64,000 bases of DNA from Candidatus Bathyarchaeota archaeon (GTDB lineage Archaea; Thermoproteota; Bathyarchaeia; Bathyarchaeales; Bathycorpusculaceae): the NCBI GenBank assembly GCA_026014585.1, contig JAOZIA010000002.1:169677-233676 (forward strand), written 5' to 3'. Positions 1 through 9,404 of this stretch are shown piece after piece (position 1 is the first letter of the stretch; each line of letters opens with the position of its first letter). The position numbers and the translations under genes are program-made. A model generated the notes under the pieces. That model searched no databases and was not told where the DNA came from. It saw only the letters and a list, made by a program, of their open reading frames with translations.

Positions 1-1737
1 TCGTGCTAATGCGTCATCGTCCATTTGGGATATTTCACTACCTAACGCGACACCTTTAACCTCAAAGCCCAGAGCTTCGCAGGTTTTTCTTGCAACAAGT
101 TCATTGTCACCTGTAAGAACCTTGAGTTCTATCCCAGCCTTGCCCAGCAGTTCTATGGATTCTTTGGCTGTTTCTTTGGGTGGGTCCAAAAACGCCACGA
201 ACCCCATAAAAACCATGTCGCACTCGTCGTTAACGGTGTATACGGGTTTTTCTTCTCGAAGTTTCTTGTAGCCAACACCAAGAACACGGAAGCCTTCCGA
301 ACTTAAATCGAAGTATTTCTGCTCAGCTTTTTTGCGGATTTCATCAGTAAAATCAAGGAGCAAGCCGTCTAATTCGCAGAAAGAACTGACTTTAATGATT
401 TCTTCTGGTGCACCCTTGGCGATAAAGAAGCGTTGGCGGTCTTTTTCCACCACTACACTGACTCGGCGTCGAACAAAATCGAAGGGCACTTCATCAATTT
501 TCATGTAACCTGCGGTGTCGATTTTTTCGTGCTCAAGAATTGCCTCATCCATCGGGCTCTTTAAGCCTGTCTGGTAGTAACTGTTTAGGTAACCGTGAAG
601 AAGCACGCGGTCGTCATCTTTTCCCTCAGCATCCACATGCAACACAAGCCTGATTTTATTCTCTGTCAATGTGCCAGTCTTGTCAGTGCAAAGCACGTTC
701 ATGCTGCCAAAGTTCTCAATAGACGCGAGTCGCTTGACGATAACGCCTTTTTTGGACATGCTTATGGCGCCTCTGGAGAGGTTAACGGTGATAATCATAG
801 GCAACAGTTCAGGGGTCAAACCCACAGCTAATGCTACTGCAAAAAGCAACGCATTTAGGATGCCATTTGTGTCGGGGTGAAGCAGAGCGTTTACCATGAA
901 TACGAAAAGCACCAGTAAAATCGTGACCTGCATGATAAGAAAACCAAAGCCTCGGATGCCTTTCTCAAATTCTGTGTCTGGTGGTTTTTGAACCAGTTTT
1001 TTGGCGATTTTACCATACTCAGTTAAGCCGCCTGTACGGACAACAAGGGCGGTTGCGCTGCCGCTGACAACTGAGGTTCCCATGAAAAGGTAATTAGTCC
1101 ACTCCGTTACTGCGGCATCTTTAGTTTTTACTGGCGTGGAGGTTTTTTCAACTGGAAAAGATTCGCCTGTGAGGGCTGACTGGTTGATGAATAGGTCTTT
1201 GGCGTTAATAACTCGGGAGTCTGCGGGAGTGATGTCTCCTGCGGATAGAAACACGATGTCACCTGGAACAATGTCGTGGAGTTTTACTTCTTGTTTTGCG
1301 CCGTCTCGAAGCGCGGTTGCGGTGGTGGTTACGGCTTCTTTGAGGGTTTCTGCGGCTTTCTCAGCTTTAGATTCCTGATAGTAATCTAAAATGACGCTGA
1401 GGAAAACTATGGAGAAAATAATCACCATGTTAGGCAACTCGCCAAGAATGCCCGAGATTAAGCCCGCAACCATCAAGATAATTACAAGAGGACTTTTGAA
1501 GTTGGAGAGAAAATCCACGACTGCAGAGTGCTTCTTTTTCTTTGCCAGCTCGTTTGCGCCATAAACTTCAAGACGCTGCTCAGCTTCTTCAGAGCTAAGT
1601 CCAGAAGTGGATGTTTCTAAACGGGTGATTAATTCGTTAACTGGCTTGCCGAGTAACTCATCAATAGTTAGTAGAGGCTGCGCTGTGGTTTGAGTTTCCT
1701 CGGGTGCACTCCCGTTTGAAAAGTCTGGTTTGCTCAC
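1..1737 (-). CDS. mgtA: Magnesium-translocating P-type ATPase, C-terminus off the window
   Basis: Ion pump that imports Mg2+ using ATP; about 579 codons are visible and the C-terminal membrane segments lie beyond position 1. Read on the minus strand, an N-terminal cation-ATPase domain is followed by a membrane pair (around LPNMVIIFSIVFLSV), the actuator motif TGES near residue 190, and the phosphorylation motif DKTGT near residue 352. The stretch LNSYYQTGLKSPMDEA after the DKTG is typical of the MgtA/MgtB subgroup rather than of Ca2+ or heavy-metal pumps. The GTG start at 1737 has GGAGG nine bases upstream; a nearby ATG at 1753 is out of frame. Subgroup assignment is by motif recognition, so another divalent cation is possible. 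Confidence 0.88.
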   Translation of the reverse strand, partial: MSKPDFSNGSAPEETQTTAQPLLTIDELLGKPVNELITRLETSTSGLSSEEAEQRLEVYGANELAKKKKHSAVVDFLSNFKSPLVIILMVAGLISGILGELPNMVIIFSIVFLSVILDYYQESKAEKAAETLKEAVTTTATALRDGAKQEVKLHDIVPGDIVFLSAGDITPADSRVINAKDLFINQSALTGESFPVEKTSTPVKTKDAAVTEWTNYLFMGTSVVSGSATALVVRTGGLTEYGKIAKKLVQKPPDTEFEKGIRGFGFLIMQVTILLVLFVFMVNALLHPDTNGILNALLFAVALAVGLTPELLPMIITVNLSRGAISMSKKGVIVKRLASIENFGSMNVLCTDKTGTLTENKIRLVLHVDAEGKDDDRVLLHGYLNSYYQTGLKSPMDEAILEHEKIDTAGYMKIDEVPFDFVRRRVSVVVEKDRQRFFIAKGAPEEIIKVSSFCELDGLLLDFTDEIRKKAEQKYFDLSSEGFRVLGVGYKKLREEKPVYTVNDECDMVFMGFVAFLDPPKETAKESIELLGKAGIELKVLTGDNELVARKTCEALGFEVKGVALGSEISQMDDDALAR

Positions 1738-1915
1738 AGCAAGTTTCCTCCATGTTTGTATCGCGCCAGTGCAATGCAGATTAAACCTACAGCATACGTC
1801 ATCATCAATCTTAAAACAGTTTCTAAAAGCACACAGAAAAAAGCCCTAAACCAACATATTTTCCACACGTGCAAGCTATCATATTCATGAAAAGACAAAT
1901 GTTAAATTTCGTAAA

Positions 1916-1933
1916 CCTAACCTAATTGTTAGG
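1916..1933. promoter_or_regulatory. Short inverted repeat just before the SnoaL-like gene
   Basis: CCTAAC (1916-1921) and GTTAGG (1928-1933) are perfect inverted arms separated by six bases, ending only 4-13 bases before the two candidate ATG starts of the next gene. It could be a repressor site or a start-occluding hairpin. No regulator is adjacent, so the role is a guess. Confidence 0.3.
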
Positions 1934-1946
1934 AATAATGGTTTTT

Positions 1947-2408
1947 ATGTCAGCTCAAGAAAATAAGAGAATTATTCGCAGGTTCATTGAAGCCTATAAC
2001 GCGCGTCAGCTGGATGTTTTTGATGAGTTAGTTGCACCTGATTATGTAGACCATACACATCAGCAGAAGGGTCGAGAAAATTTTAAGCAGTTGTTCACTT
2101 TGGCTTTCAATGGGTTTCCCGATTGGCATGAAGCAATTCAGGACATGATAGCTGAAGAGGATAAAGTCTGGGTTCACGTTATAGCAACAGGCACACATAC
2201 AGGCCACTGGAACCTTTTCGGAGTACCGTTGCCACCGACAGGCAAGAAAGTAACTTTGCCCATGGTTTTCTTTTTCCGCGTGGTAAACGGGAAACTTGTT
2301 GAAGGCGGAGAAGTGGATGACCAAGTCGACTTCTTTAAACAATTAGGATTCATAGAATACACCCAAAAAGGACTAAAACTCTTTCCCGAAGAAGCAAACA
2401 CACCATAG
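1947..2408 (+). CDS. SnoaL-like polyketide cyclase / ester cyclase family protein
   Basis: Small alpha+beta-barrel protein of the SnoaL/NTF2-like superfamily, about 154 residues. The pattern is characteristic: an N-terminal helix (NKRIIRRFIEAYNARQLDVFDEL), then DYVDHT, a central FPDWHEAIQDMIAEEDKVWV strand pair, TGTHTG, and the LFGVPPTGK-type loop. Family members act as cyclases, hydrolases or simple ligand binders, so the substrate cannot be read from sequence. Starts are possible at TTG 1926, ATG 1938 and ATG 1947. I chose 1947 because it gives the usual short MSAQEN N-terminus; AGGA at 1931-1934 is a weak ribosome site for it. It stands alone between the ATPase and a tRNA. Confidence 0.82.
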   Translation: MSAQENKRIIRRFIEAYNARQLDVFDELVAPDYVDHTHQQKGRENFKQLFTLAFNGFPDWHEAIQDMIAEEDKVWVHVIATGTHTGHWNLFGVPLPPTGKKVTLPMVFFFRVVNGKLVEGGEVDDQVDFFKQLGFIEYTQKGLKLFPEEANTP

Positions 2409-2425
2409 CACAAAAAGAGATTTAG

Positions 2426-2500
2426 TGCTCTGGCCGGGATTCGAACCCGGGTCCGCGACTCGAGAGGCCGCTATACTTGACCGGACTATACTACCAGAGC
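2426..2500 (-). tRNA. tRNA-Glu (anticodon CTC)
   Basis: On the minus strand the acceptor arms GCTCTGG and CCAGAGC pair perfectly (2494-2500 with 2427-2433). The anticodon stem GCGGC/GTCGC encloses the loop CTCTCGA, giving anticodon CTC (codon GAG). The T arm is CCGGG-TTCGAAT-CCCGG. The discriminator is A at 2426 and no CCA follows, so CCA must be added after transcription. No intron is seen. Confidence 0.96.
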
Positions 2501-2714
2501 ATAACTTCCGTACATAAATTTAGACTCTATTAATTTACTTTCCCCTCAACAAAGCAGGTAATTGCAGCAAAAAGGTGTCCATTACATAGATGAACCATGT
2601 GGTTTTGTGGTAACACGATTTTGATATCGCGTGGCAGACCAAAAATATGCGAAAAGATAAGTGAGAAATACTTGAACAAAGAAAAATAAAAAAAATAAAA
2701 GTTAAGGGGGAGTT

Positions 2715-4355
2715 TTATTCCATGCCGGGCATTCCGCCGGGGCCACCTGGACCGCCTTTGGGTGCTTTGGCAGTGATGACATCGTCAATGCGAAGTATCA
2801 TAGCTGCTGATTCAGCTGCGGATTTGATTGCTTGCTCTTTGACGACTGATGGCTCGATGACGCCGTTGTCGATGCTGTTTTGGATTTTGCCTGTGAAGAT
2901 GTTTATGCCTTGGTTTTTGCCGTCTTCTTTGTCGTGTGAGCTGCGTAATTCAACAAGGATGTCAATTGGTTCTAAGCCTGCATTTTCTGCTAAGGTTCTT
3001 GGGATGACTTCGACTGCGTCTGCGAATGCTTCAACTGCAAGTTGTTCGCGTCCGCCGACTTTGGTTGCGTACTTACGAAGTTCTTTAGCTACTTCGATTT
3101 CAACTGCGCCTCCGCCTGCAACGATTTTGCCGTTCTCGATAACGTCAGAAACGACTGAGAGTGAATCGGTCATTGCGCGTTCTGCTTCGTCAACCATGCG
3201 TTCTAAGCCCGCACGGATAAGGATGGCTACGCTGTGGGGGTCTTTGCATTTTTCGACGAAAATCATTTTGTCATCGCCGATTTTGCGTTCCTCAACTAAG
3301 CCTGCCATGCCAAGGTCTGTTGCTTTGAGGTCGTCAATGTTTGAGACGATTCTTGCGCCTGTTGCACGTGAGAGTTTTTCCATGTCGGATTCTTTTACAC
3401 GGCGTGCTGCAATGATGCCTTCTTTTGCAAGAAAGTGCTGGACCATGTCGTCGATGCCTTTTTGGCAGAATATAACTTGGGCGCCTGAGGCTTTGACTTT
3501 TTTGACCATGTCTTCCATCATGGTGTTTTCTTGGTCAAGGAAAGCTTTCATTTGGGTTGGGTCGCGTATGCGGATTTCTGCGCTGATTTCGGTTTTCTCG
3601 ATTTCAAGTGCTGAGTCTAAAAGTGCGATTTTTGCGTTTTCTTTTTGTTTGGGCATGCCTGGGTTAACGATTTCTTTGTCAACAACTATGCCTTTGATAA
3701 GCTGTGTTTCCATCAGGCTTTTGCCTGTTTTCTTGACCATTTGGATGTTGTCGATGTCTGCAAGGATTTTGTCGCCGCGTTTTTCAGCAATCTGACTTAC
3801 TGCGTCAATGCTGATTTGAGCCAGATGTTCTTTTGCTGCACCGACTGCTTTGCTGCTGGTTGAGGTCAATGCTACTTTGAGTAGTGTTTTTTTGTCGTTT
3901 GTGTCAATTGGGGTTGCGATTTGACCAACGATTTCGATGGCTTTGGCTGCTGCTTTTCGGTAGCCGCTAACCATTACGGTTGGGTGAATGTTTTGTTCGA
4001 GGAGTTCTTCGGATTTTTTGAGAAGTTCGCTTGCAAGCACTACGGCGGTGGTTGTTCCGTCGCCGACCATGTCGTCTTGTGTTTTGGCGATTTCAACCAT
4101 CATCTTGGCTGCTGGATGTTCTACGTCGATTTCTTTGAGGATTGTTGCTCCGTCGTTGGTGATGGTTATGTCACCGAGACTGTCAATGAGCATTTTGTCC
4201 ATTCCTCGTGGTCCAAGTGTGGTTTTTAGGACTTCACCGATTACTTGTGCTGCCATAATGTTGTTTTTTTGGGCTTCTTTTCCGCGGCTGCGGGTTGTTC
4301 CTTCTTTAAGGATTAGTACGGGTTGTCCTGAACCGGTTGTTGTTAAATATGCCAT
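2715..4355 (-). CDS. thsA: Thermosome subunit (group II chaperonin)
   Basis: ATP-driven cytosolic protein-folding chamber, 546 residues, the normal family length. The N-terminal equatorial domain carries LGPRGMDKM (47-55) and the nucleotide motif GDGTTT (98-103); the apical middle follows, then GGGAVEIEV in the second equatorial half. The C-terminus is the Gly/Met-rich chamber tail [13 protein letters not shown]. The ATG start at 4355 lies about 60 bases downstream of a good TATA element at 4417-4426. It is monocistronic as far as can be seen, with the next minus-strand gene ending 120 bases upstream. Archaea often have two or three paralogues; only this one lies in the window. Confidence 0.98.
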   Translation of the reverse strand: MAYLTTTGSGQPVLILKEGTTRSRGKEAQKNNIMAAQVIGEVLKTTLGPRGMDKMLIDSLGDITITNDGATILKEIDVEHPAAKMMVEIAKTQDDMVGDGTTTAVVLASELLKKSEELLEQNIHPTVMVSGYRKAAAKAIEIVGQIATPIDTNDKKTLLKVALTSTSSKAVGAAKEHLAQISIDAVSQIAEKRGDKILADIDNIQMVKKTGKSLMETQLIKGIVVDKEIVNPGMPKQKENAKIALLDSALEIEKTEISAEIRIRDPTQMKAFLDQENTMMEDMVKKVKASGAQVIFCQKGIDDMVQHFLAKEGIIAARRVKESDMEKLSRATGARIVSNIDDLKATDLGMAGLVEERKIGDDKMIFVEKCKDPHSVAILIRAGLERMVDEAERAMTDSLSVVSDVIENGKIVAGGGAVEIEVAKELRKYATKVGGREQLAVEAFADAVEVIPRTLAENAGLEPIDILVELRSSHDKEDGKNQGINIFTGKIQNSIDNGVIEPSVVKEQAIKSAAESAAMILRIDDVITAKAPKGGPGGPGGMPGME

Positions 4356-4416
4356 GTTATTATCCCTACTTTTCCAGAATTTTGTTTAATTCGGAAATAA
4401 GCAAAAACCAAACCCC

Positions 4417-4426
4417 AATATAAACC
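4417..4426 (-). promoter_or_regulatory. Putative TATA box of the thermosome gene
   Basis: GGTTTATATT on the minus strand matches an archaeal TATA box. With transcription expected about 25 bases downstream, it would give a leader of roughly 35-40 bases before the ATG at 4355. The S8e gene has a near-identical TTTATATTG at the same distance. Confidence 0.6.
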
Positions 4427-4476
4427 TTAACCCGCGTCAGAATAAGGATTAATGATTTTTAGAAAAACCTCAATCG

Positions 4477-5025
4477 TTAACTGGGCATCATTTTTTCTTT
4501 AACCACGCCCAAAACATCGCTGGGCGCAATCAAGGACAAACCCGTAAAGTTACCCAAAACCTCAACGAGCAAGATTAAGTCGGGATTGTGTAGGTCCACT
4601 GTGGCTTTAATATCACCAGCAGCGGCGTTGATGATGTCAGTTGAGTGCAGACTGGTGTAGCGTTTTTCCACGGTTACGCGAAATGTCTGTGACTCACCGA
4701 TTTTTTGTGCCATCTCGTTTGCAGCTTTTTTGATTTCTTCTAAATCAGTTGGGACAACTTGCTGGATGGGGATTATGCGCAGAGCATATCGAAACTCGAA
4801 AGGTCGCTCAGCTAAAATGGTGCGGAATTTTTCTATGGCATCAAGCGGGTCGAGGCTGGTTTTGGCACAGACTAAGCCGCGTATGCCTGTTTTGCTGGCT
4901 TTGGCTTCTTGGTCACCTATATCATCTTTGAGGACGTATAGGAGTTCGTTGCACATTGCGCGTTCGTTGCCACGTGCACAGGAAGCAAGTAAGTTGAATT
5001 CTTTGAGGATTCTGTTCACCACCAT
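4477..5025 (-). CDS. THUMP-domain protein, Tan1-like
   Basis: Predicted tRNA-binding protein of about 182 residues. The N-terminal FNLLASCARGNERAMCNELLYVL resembles the start of Tan1-type proteins, which serve tRNA N4-acetylcytidine formation with a Kre33/TmcA-type acetyltransferase. A THUMP-like region follows from about residue 85 to the end (RIIPIQQVVPTD, FRVTVEKRYTSLHSTDII, VDLHNPDLILLVEVL). No catalytic domain is present, which fits an RNA-targeting adaptor. The ATG start at 5025 has no strong ribosome site. The Tan1 assignment is by family resemblance; a partner acetyltransferase is not in the window. Confidence 0.82.
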   Translation of the reverse strand: MVVNRILKEFNLLASCARGNERAMCNELLYVLKDDIGDQEAKASKTGIRGLVCAKTSLDPLDAIEKFRTILAERPFEFRYALRIIPIQQVVPTDLEEIKKAANEMAQKIGESQTFRVTVEKRYTSLHSTDIINAAAGDIKATVDLHNPDLILLVEVLGNFTGLSLIAPSDVLGVVKEKMMPS

Positions 5026-5227
5026 GAAGGGATGAGTCTGTGGCTATTGTATCTTTTCACTAGAAGTCTGGTGGTCAGTGAATATTGACGTGCTATCACA
5101 GCGTAAGCTCAAAGCCGTCGCCTCACATCATCCCAAAACAAAAACCAGCCCCCAACAATTTAATCCTTACCCACACACAAACCTGCAGAGCACCTGATTT
5201 TTGGCTTGAAAACGCACCAATAATGAC

Positions 5228-5340
5228 CTCCCTCTATAGGTTTTCTGCATAGGTTGGCTATTAGGAGCCTAATAGAAACACAATCCACGCCTACCCCTCT
5301 ATGGTTTCTGCATGGAGTTTCTAATAGGAACCAAATAGGT
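5228..5340. repeat. Tandem pair of a ~46 bp intergenic repeat (locus 1)
   Basis: Two related units sit head to tail at about 5228-5275 and 5294-5340. Shared blocks in order are CTCTAT, (G)GTTTTCTGCAT or GGTTTCTGCAT, CTATTAGG or CTAATAGG, then CCTAATAG or CCAAATAG. Within each unit the first and last blocks are imperfectly complementary (CTAT-GG against CC-ATAG), so each could fold back on itself. The same two unit types recur at 39630-39736 in reversed order. The surrounding 5026-5502 gap holds no convincing gene. Confidence 0.75.
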
Positions 5341-5502
5341 TGGTGGATTATTTAGAGCTTTAATCTTTTAAGTTTAAAAATAAAACAAATAAAAAAGGGT
5401 TGGAATTTTTTCTCTTAAAAATTTTGTGATAACCGTACTACAGATACATTTAATCCTCTTTCAAAGCTTTTGATTGTGTTTCTTCGTTGAACTTTTCTGC
5501 CT

Positions 5503-6567
5503 CTATTTGCTTTTAGAAATTCTGTTTTTATTCTTGATTGGTTCATGTTTATCTTCATTTTCTGTTTTATTACTTTCTTTATTGACTTCCTGCGGGGTCA
5601 TTGATTGATTGTTTTCAGCACCGTTATTCTCCTGACTATTTCTGATTTTAAAAAGTATACTTTCTCTAAAGGGTTGAAGTGCAAATGTTACAGACAAGGT
5701 AACAAGAACACCTGATAAAAATACTAGAAATTGTCTGCTTGACTGGGGTGATTCAAAATTACAGACAAGTGTTTGTGCATATGAACCGTTTAAGAAATCC
5801 ATTGAAAACATAAGCCATCTGCTATCGCTATTTACAAAATATTCAATTGGCGCGGGTTGACTATTGGATAAATAATAAGATGACGGTAGCCCAATTTGGA
5901 CTATGAACGGTTGATTAATTACATATTGACCAAGGGAACCTGTAAATGAAATCATTTCATCTGTCCATTCTGTATTGCCGCCAAAAAATGTATAAATTGC
6001 TGTTTTTCGACCATCCATTGAATCGTCGATAGCTAAAAGTGAAGAATCAGTTTTCACATAAGCACCTATTTCAAGCTCATGCACCCATTTGATTTCGTTG
6101 CCAGGTTGTAAAGATGCGTTAATTATTGAAAACCCTTGGGGCATAACTGAAAAGTGGCTATCAAAAGTACCTATTTCTTTCCACTCATCATCATGATTTG
6201 GATAGTATGTTGACAAAGGGTACTGAAAATTATTGTAAACTGCATATGCATTAACACTTAATACCTTAAAGGGTAAAAGAGCATATAAAAAACAGGTATC
6301 CCATTGTGTGACGTTTAAAGTAACTCTAATATCGATTGAATGCTCAGGGATATTGAAGGTTACCCTTGTTTTATCAATTGTATAATTCCACGCGTGTCCA
6401 GCGCCTATAACTATTGGCTGATTAGGGGGTATTTCTAATGGTGGACTGTTGGCAAAATATATTGTTAAAAATGAAGCAATAACCAACATTACTGTAATTA
6501 TAGTATACATGCGTGTCCATTTGTTTCTTATGCAAGATTTAATTCTTGATATAGCCATAGACCGCAT
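5503..6567 (-). CDS. Uncharacterised membrane-anchored protein, two-TM topology
   Basis: I do not recognise this 354-residue protein. It has an N-terminal membrane helix (about 20-40), a long predicted extracellular beta-rich region (about 45-280) containing sequons NYT, NVT, NAS and NGS, a second helix (about 283-303), and a charged Asn/Glu/Lys cytosolic tail ending in lysines. The sequons fit modification by an AglB-type oligosaccharyltransferase such as the one at 48607-50898. The start may be ATG 6567 or the in-frame ATG at 6558. It stands alone, separated from its neighbours by AT-rich gaps. Confidence 0.7.
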   Translation of the reverse strand: MRSMAISRIKSCIRNKWTRMYTIITVMLVIASFLTIYFANSPPLEIPPNQPIVIGAGHAWNYTIDKTRVTFNIPEHSIDIRVTLNVTQWDTCFLYALLPFKVLSVNAYAVYNNFQYPLSTYYPNHDDEWKEIGTFDSHFSVMPQGFSIINASLQPGNEIKWVHELEIGAYVKTDSSLLAIDDSMDGRKTAIYTFFGGNTEWTDEMISFTGSLGQYVINQPFIVQIGLPSSYYLSNSQPAPIEYFVNSDSRWLMFSMDFLNGSYAQTLVCNFESPQSSRQFLVFLSGVLVTLSVTFALQPFRESILFKIRNSQENNGAENNQSMTPQEVNKESNKTENEDKHEPIKNKNRISKSK

Positions 6568-6728
6568 AGTTTAGGGTTGGTTATGTAGTTAATAAGCTTG
6601 CGGTCACCTAAGAAGCGGGCTATCTCAAAATCTAAAAACAAATTGACTCTATGCTTTAGAAAACCATTAGTGGGTTTGCCAAAAAGATAACTGGAAAAAT
6701 AATTGCCCACTCAAAAAGCAAATTGTTT

Positions 6729-7322
6729 TTAGGTTTTTTTCCAGTTGTTAAACACGTACAGCCACAACATCAACCCAAGAGCGTTTGCCGCAATCATGGG
6801 AATTGTTATCCATTCTACAATCATTAACGCCGTATCAAACGGGGATACCAACACCAAAATCAAGCCCATCGCAGCAGCTTCACAAGCAATACCCAAAACT
6901 GCACCTTTGAGCAGGTATAGTTTTCCAAACATTTTCAAGGAAACCAATCCTGAAACCAGCCCGATGCCAATTGTGCTGATTGTGCAGGGTAGCGCGGTTG
7001 CTCCTCCGACGGTGTAGCGGTGTATGCCTCCGATTAGTCCTGCGATGACGCCGCCTATTGGTCCGCCTGTTACACCTGCAATCATTGCGGCAAGTTCACG
7101 CACGTTGATGATGGTTCCGTTTTCCAGTTTAATGCCTGTTAAGGTGCCATAAATGGCAAGCAAACCAAGGGTTAAGCCAAGCACTACAGGTGTTAGGTGC
7201 TTGTATTTGGCGATTTTTGGTCTATGTAGAAAGTTTGAGGCCATATACGCTATGACTATCATGAATGAGGCTGTTCCAAGTAGGGTTAAAACGTTTAACG
7301 CTATAGTTAGGGAGTCAGCCAT
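6729..7322 (-). CDS. Membrane protein consisting of a LytS-type 5TM receptor domain
   Basis: About 197 residues made of five or six hydrophobic helices. The segment GGPIGGVIAGLIGGIHRYTVGGATALPCTISTIGIGLVSG carries the Gly-rich loops and the HRY...GG.TA signature of the 5TM receptor domain of LytS-type histidine kinases. In bacteria this domain is usually followed by GAF, kinase or cyclase modules; here the ORF stops after the membrane part. It may be a stand-alone sensor or transporter-like protein. The gene lies 65 bases downstream of abce1 on the same strand and may be co-transcribed. Confidence 0.75.
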   Translation of the reverse strand: MADSLTIALNVLTLLGTASFMIVIAYMASNFLHRPKIAKYKHLTPVVLGLTLGLLAIYGTLTGIKLENGTIINVRELAAMIAGVTGGPIGGVIAGLIGGIHRYTVGGATALPCTISTIGIGLVSGLVSLKMFGKLYLLKGAVLGIACEAAAMGLILVLVSPFDTALMIVEWITIPMIAANALGLMLWLYVFNNWKKT

Positions 7323-7387
7323 TTCTTGTCAGCACCCATTTATTGATAACGTTCTCAATAAAAAATTTGTGATACCAAAATAGGGAA

Positions 7388-9223
7388 TTATTTTTTGGGT
7401 TTAGCTGCGGTTTTGGTTTTGTCTTCTTTTTCGTCCTTGTCTTTTTCAATTTTGGTGTAGTAGTACTCCCCGATGCCTTTTTGGAACACGTCCATTTGGC
7501 TGCCTTCCTTGTTCACGCGGGGTCGGAACGTTGTTGAGTCACGGCGGAAGGTGATGTCCATTTCTTTGAGGAAACTGTTCATGCCCTCTCTGAGGCTCAT
7601 GGGTGGATGAGCAGTACCGCTGATGCCGGGTTCCCCGTTGAAAACCATGAGTCTGTCTGCGATAAAGTCCTGAGTGACCACATCGTGTTCAACCACAAAC
7701 GCGGGAGTACCATGCGCTTCCACAACACGCCGCAGAGTTTTTGCCATGTTCAAACGCTCATCCACATCAAGATAAGCGCTGGGCTCGTCAAGCAAGAACA
7801 GGTCACATTTGCGGCTCAGGCACGCGGCTATGGCGACTTTTTGGAGTTCTCCACCGCTGAGTTCCATGATGTTGCGGTCCATCAAAGCCTGCAACCGTAG
7901 GGGCTGGGCAATTTCGGTTTTGTACCAGCTTGAAACAAAGTTTTCCTTAGCCACACTCATCAAAAGGTCCTGCACAGTACCGGGGTAATCAGGGGCGATG
8001 TACTGTGGCTTGTAGCTAACGGTTAATTCGCCAAATTTGGTTTTGTCATCGGTTTCCTCAACGCCCGCGAGGATTTTGACAAAGGTGGTTTTGCCGATGC
8101 CGTTTGGTCCAAGGATTCCAACGATTTCGCCTTGTTTGATTTCTCCGGGTTCAATGTTGAGTTTGAAGCCTTGGAAGGTTTTCTCCATGCTTCCCCAATT
8201 TAGAAGGGTTTGCCCAATGTTTTGACCAGCACTTGGGGGTTTTTCGTGGAAAACGATGCTTTCTTTTCGGAACATGATGTTCTCGTCGGGGATGTAGCCT
8301 TGTAGGTAAATGTTGATGCCTGTTCGGACACCATGCACATGAGATACGACACCATAAACTCCGGGCTCCCCGTAAAACACGCAAATCTGGTCGCTGAGGT
8401 AATCGATGATTGCGAGGTCGTGCTCGGCGACGATTATGGTTTTGTTTAGTTCCTTGAGACTGCGGATTGCCTTTGCGACTTGTAATCGCTGATTCACGTC
8501 CAAGTAGCTTGAGGGTTCGTCGAAGAGGTAAACGTCGGCATCTCGGCTAAGCGCCGCCGCCACTGCCACCCGTTGCAATTCGCCGCCGCTAAGAATGTCT
8601 AGGTTGCGGTCCCAAACTTTCTCAAGTTCAAGAGCTTTAACAATTGCCTTTAACTGGCCACGTTCGTCAACTCGCCCTAGCAAATCGCTGACTTTGCCTG
8701 TGATTGCTTTGGGGATTTTGTCGACGTATTGTGGTTTGTGGCTGACTTTGAGGTTTTTTTGGCTGATTTTTTGGAAGTATTCTTGTAGGCTGCTGCCTCG
8801 GTAAAATGTGGTGATTTCTGGCCAGTCTGGTGGCTCATCGAATTTGCCAAGGTTGGGTTTGATTTCTCCGCTGAAAACTTTTAGTGTGGTGCTTTTTCCG
8901 ATGCCGTTTTGTCCCAGAAGACCCAGCACAAGCCCCGCGGTTGGCGTAGGTAAGCGGTACAGTTTGAAGCTGTTTTCTCCAAAACGGTGGCTACAGTCTT
9001 TTTCCAGTTCATCGGGCAAATTCACGATGTTGATGGCTTTGAAGGGGCATTTTTTGACGCAGATGCCGCAACCGCTGCAGAGGGTTTCGCTGATAATGGC
9101 TTTGTTGCCTTCGATTCGTATGGCTTCTACGCGGCTTCTTACCATTGGGCAAAAGTTTACGCAGAGCTGGTTGCATTTTTTTACTTTGCATTTGTTTTCG
9201 TTTAATACGGCAATTCGGGTCAT
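7388..9223 (-). CDS. abce1: ABCE1 / RNase L inhibitor homologue, ribosome-recycling ATPase
   Basis: Splits post-termination ribosomes. The 611-residue layout is classic: two [4Fe-4S] clusters at the N-terminus (Cys 12, 17, 21, 25 and 49, 52, 55, 59), ATPase domain 1 with GQNGIGKST at 104-112 and LSGGELQRV, then ATPase domain 2 with GPNGIGKTT and LSGGELQKV. All Walker and signature motifs are intact. A Lys/Asp/Glu-rich C-terminal tail (about 590-611) is an extension of low complexity. The ATG at 9223 begins the conserved MTRIAVLNENKC N-terminus. Confidence 0.97.
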   Translation of the reverse strand: MTRIAVLNENKCKVKKCNQLCVNFCPMVRSRVEAIRIEGNKAIISETLCSGCGICVKKCPFKAINIVNLPDELEKDCSHRFGENSFKLYRLPTPTAGLVLGLLGQNGIGKSTTLKVFSGEIKPNLGKFDEPPDWPEITTFYRGSSLQEYFQKISQKNLKVSHKPQYVDKIPKAITGKVSDLLGRVDERGQLKAIVKALELEKVWDRNLDILSGGELQRVAVAAALSRDADVYLFDEPSSYLDVNQRLQVAKAIRSLKELNKTIIVAEHDLAIIDYLSDQICVFYGEPGVYGVVSHVHGVRTGINIYLQGYIPDENIMFRKESIVFHEKPPSAGQNIGQTLLNWGSMEKTFQGFKLNIEPGEIKQGEIVGILGPNGIGKTTFVKILAGVEETDDKTKFGELTVSYKPQYIAPDYPGTVQDLLMSVAKENFVSSWYKTEIAQPLRLQALMDRNIMELSGGELQKVAIAACLSRKCDLFLLDEPSAYLDVDERLNMAKTLRRVVEAHGTPAFVVEHDVVTQDFIADRLMVFNGEPGISGTAHPPMSLREGMNSFLKEMDITFRRDSTTFRPRVNKEGSQMDVFQKGIGEYYYTKIEKDKDEKEDKTKTAAKPKK

Positions 9224-9335
9224 GGATGCGTCGTGTTATGAAATCAGAGTGGATGGTTATTAAATTTGGGGTTTAAAAGTGCGTTATTCGAAAGTTCTAA
9301 AATAAAGAATAAAAATTTTGTTGTTACGGCTTAGG

Positions 9336-9404
9336 TTACCATTCTTCTTCTTCCCATTCTTCGTCGTCGCCTTCTTCCCATTCATCTTCTTCTTCAAATA
9401 TCAT
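9336..9404 (-). CDS. Acidic tryptophan-containing microprotein, 22 residues
   Basis: A tiny ORF with a very strong ribosome site: TGGAGGTGA at 9411-9419 lies eight bases before the ATG at 9404. An in-frame ATG at 9410 touches the ribosome site and is less likely. The product is almost entirely Glu and Asp with Trp at residues 9, 17 and 22 (the last residue), one Gly, and a start of MIF. A TATA-like TTTAAAC lies about 50 bases further upstream. I know no family for it. It could be an acidic partner or chaperone-like peptide, or a leader peptide. The ribosome site and clean stop favour real translation. Confidence 0.55.
   Translation of the reverse strand: MIFEEEDEWEEGDDEEWEEEEW

Noticed and set aside
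2722-3795. Plus-strand 357-residue ORF across the thermosome gene
   Set aside because: Shadow of the thermosome reading frame on the other strand; no motif and no ribosome site.
5228-5340. Possible CRISPR array
   Set aside because: Only two units per locus, imperfect repeats, spacers of about 10-20 bases, and no cas gene in the window.
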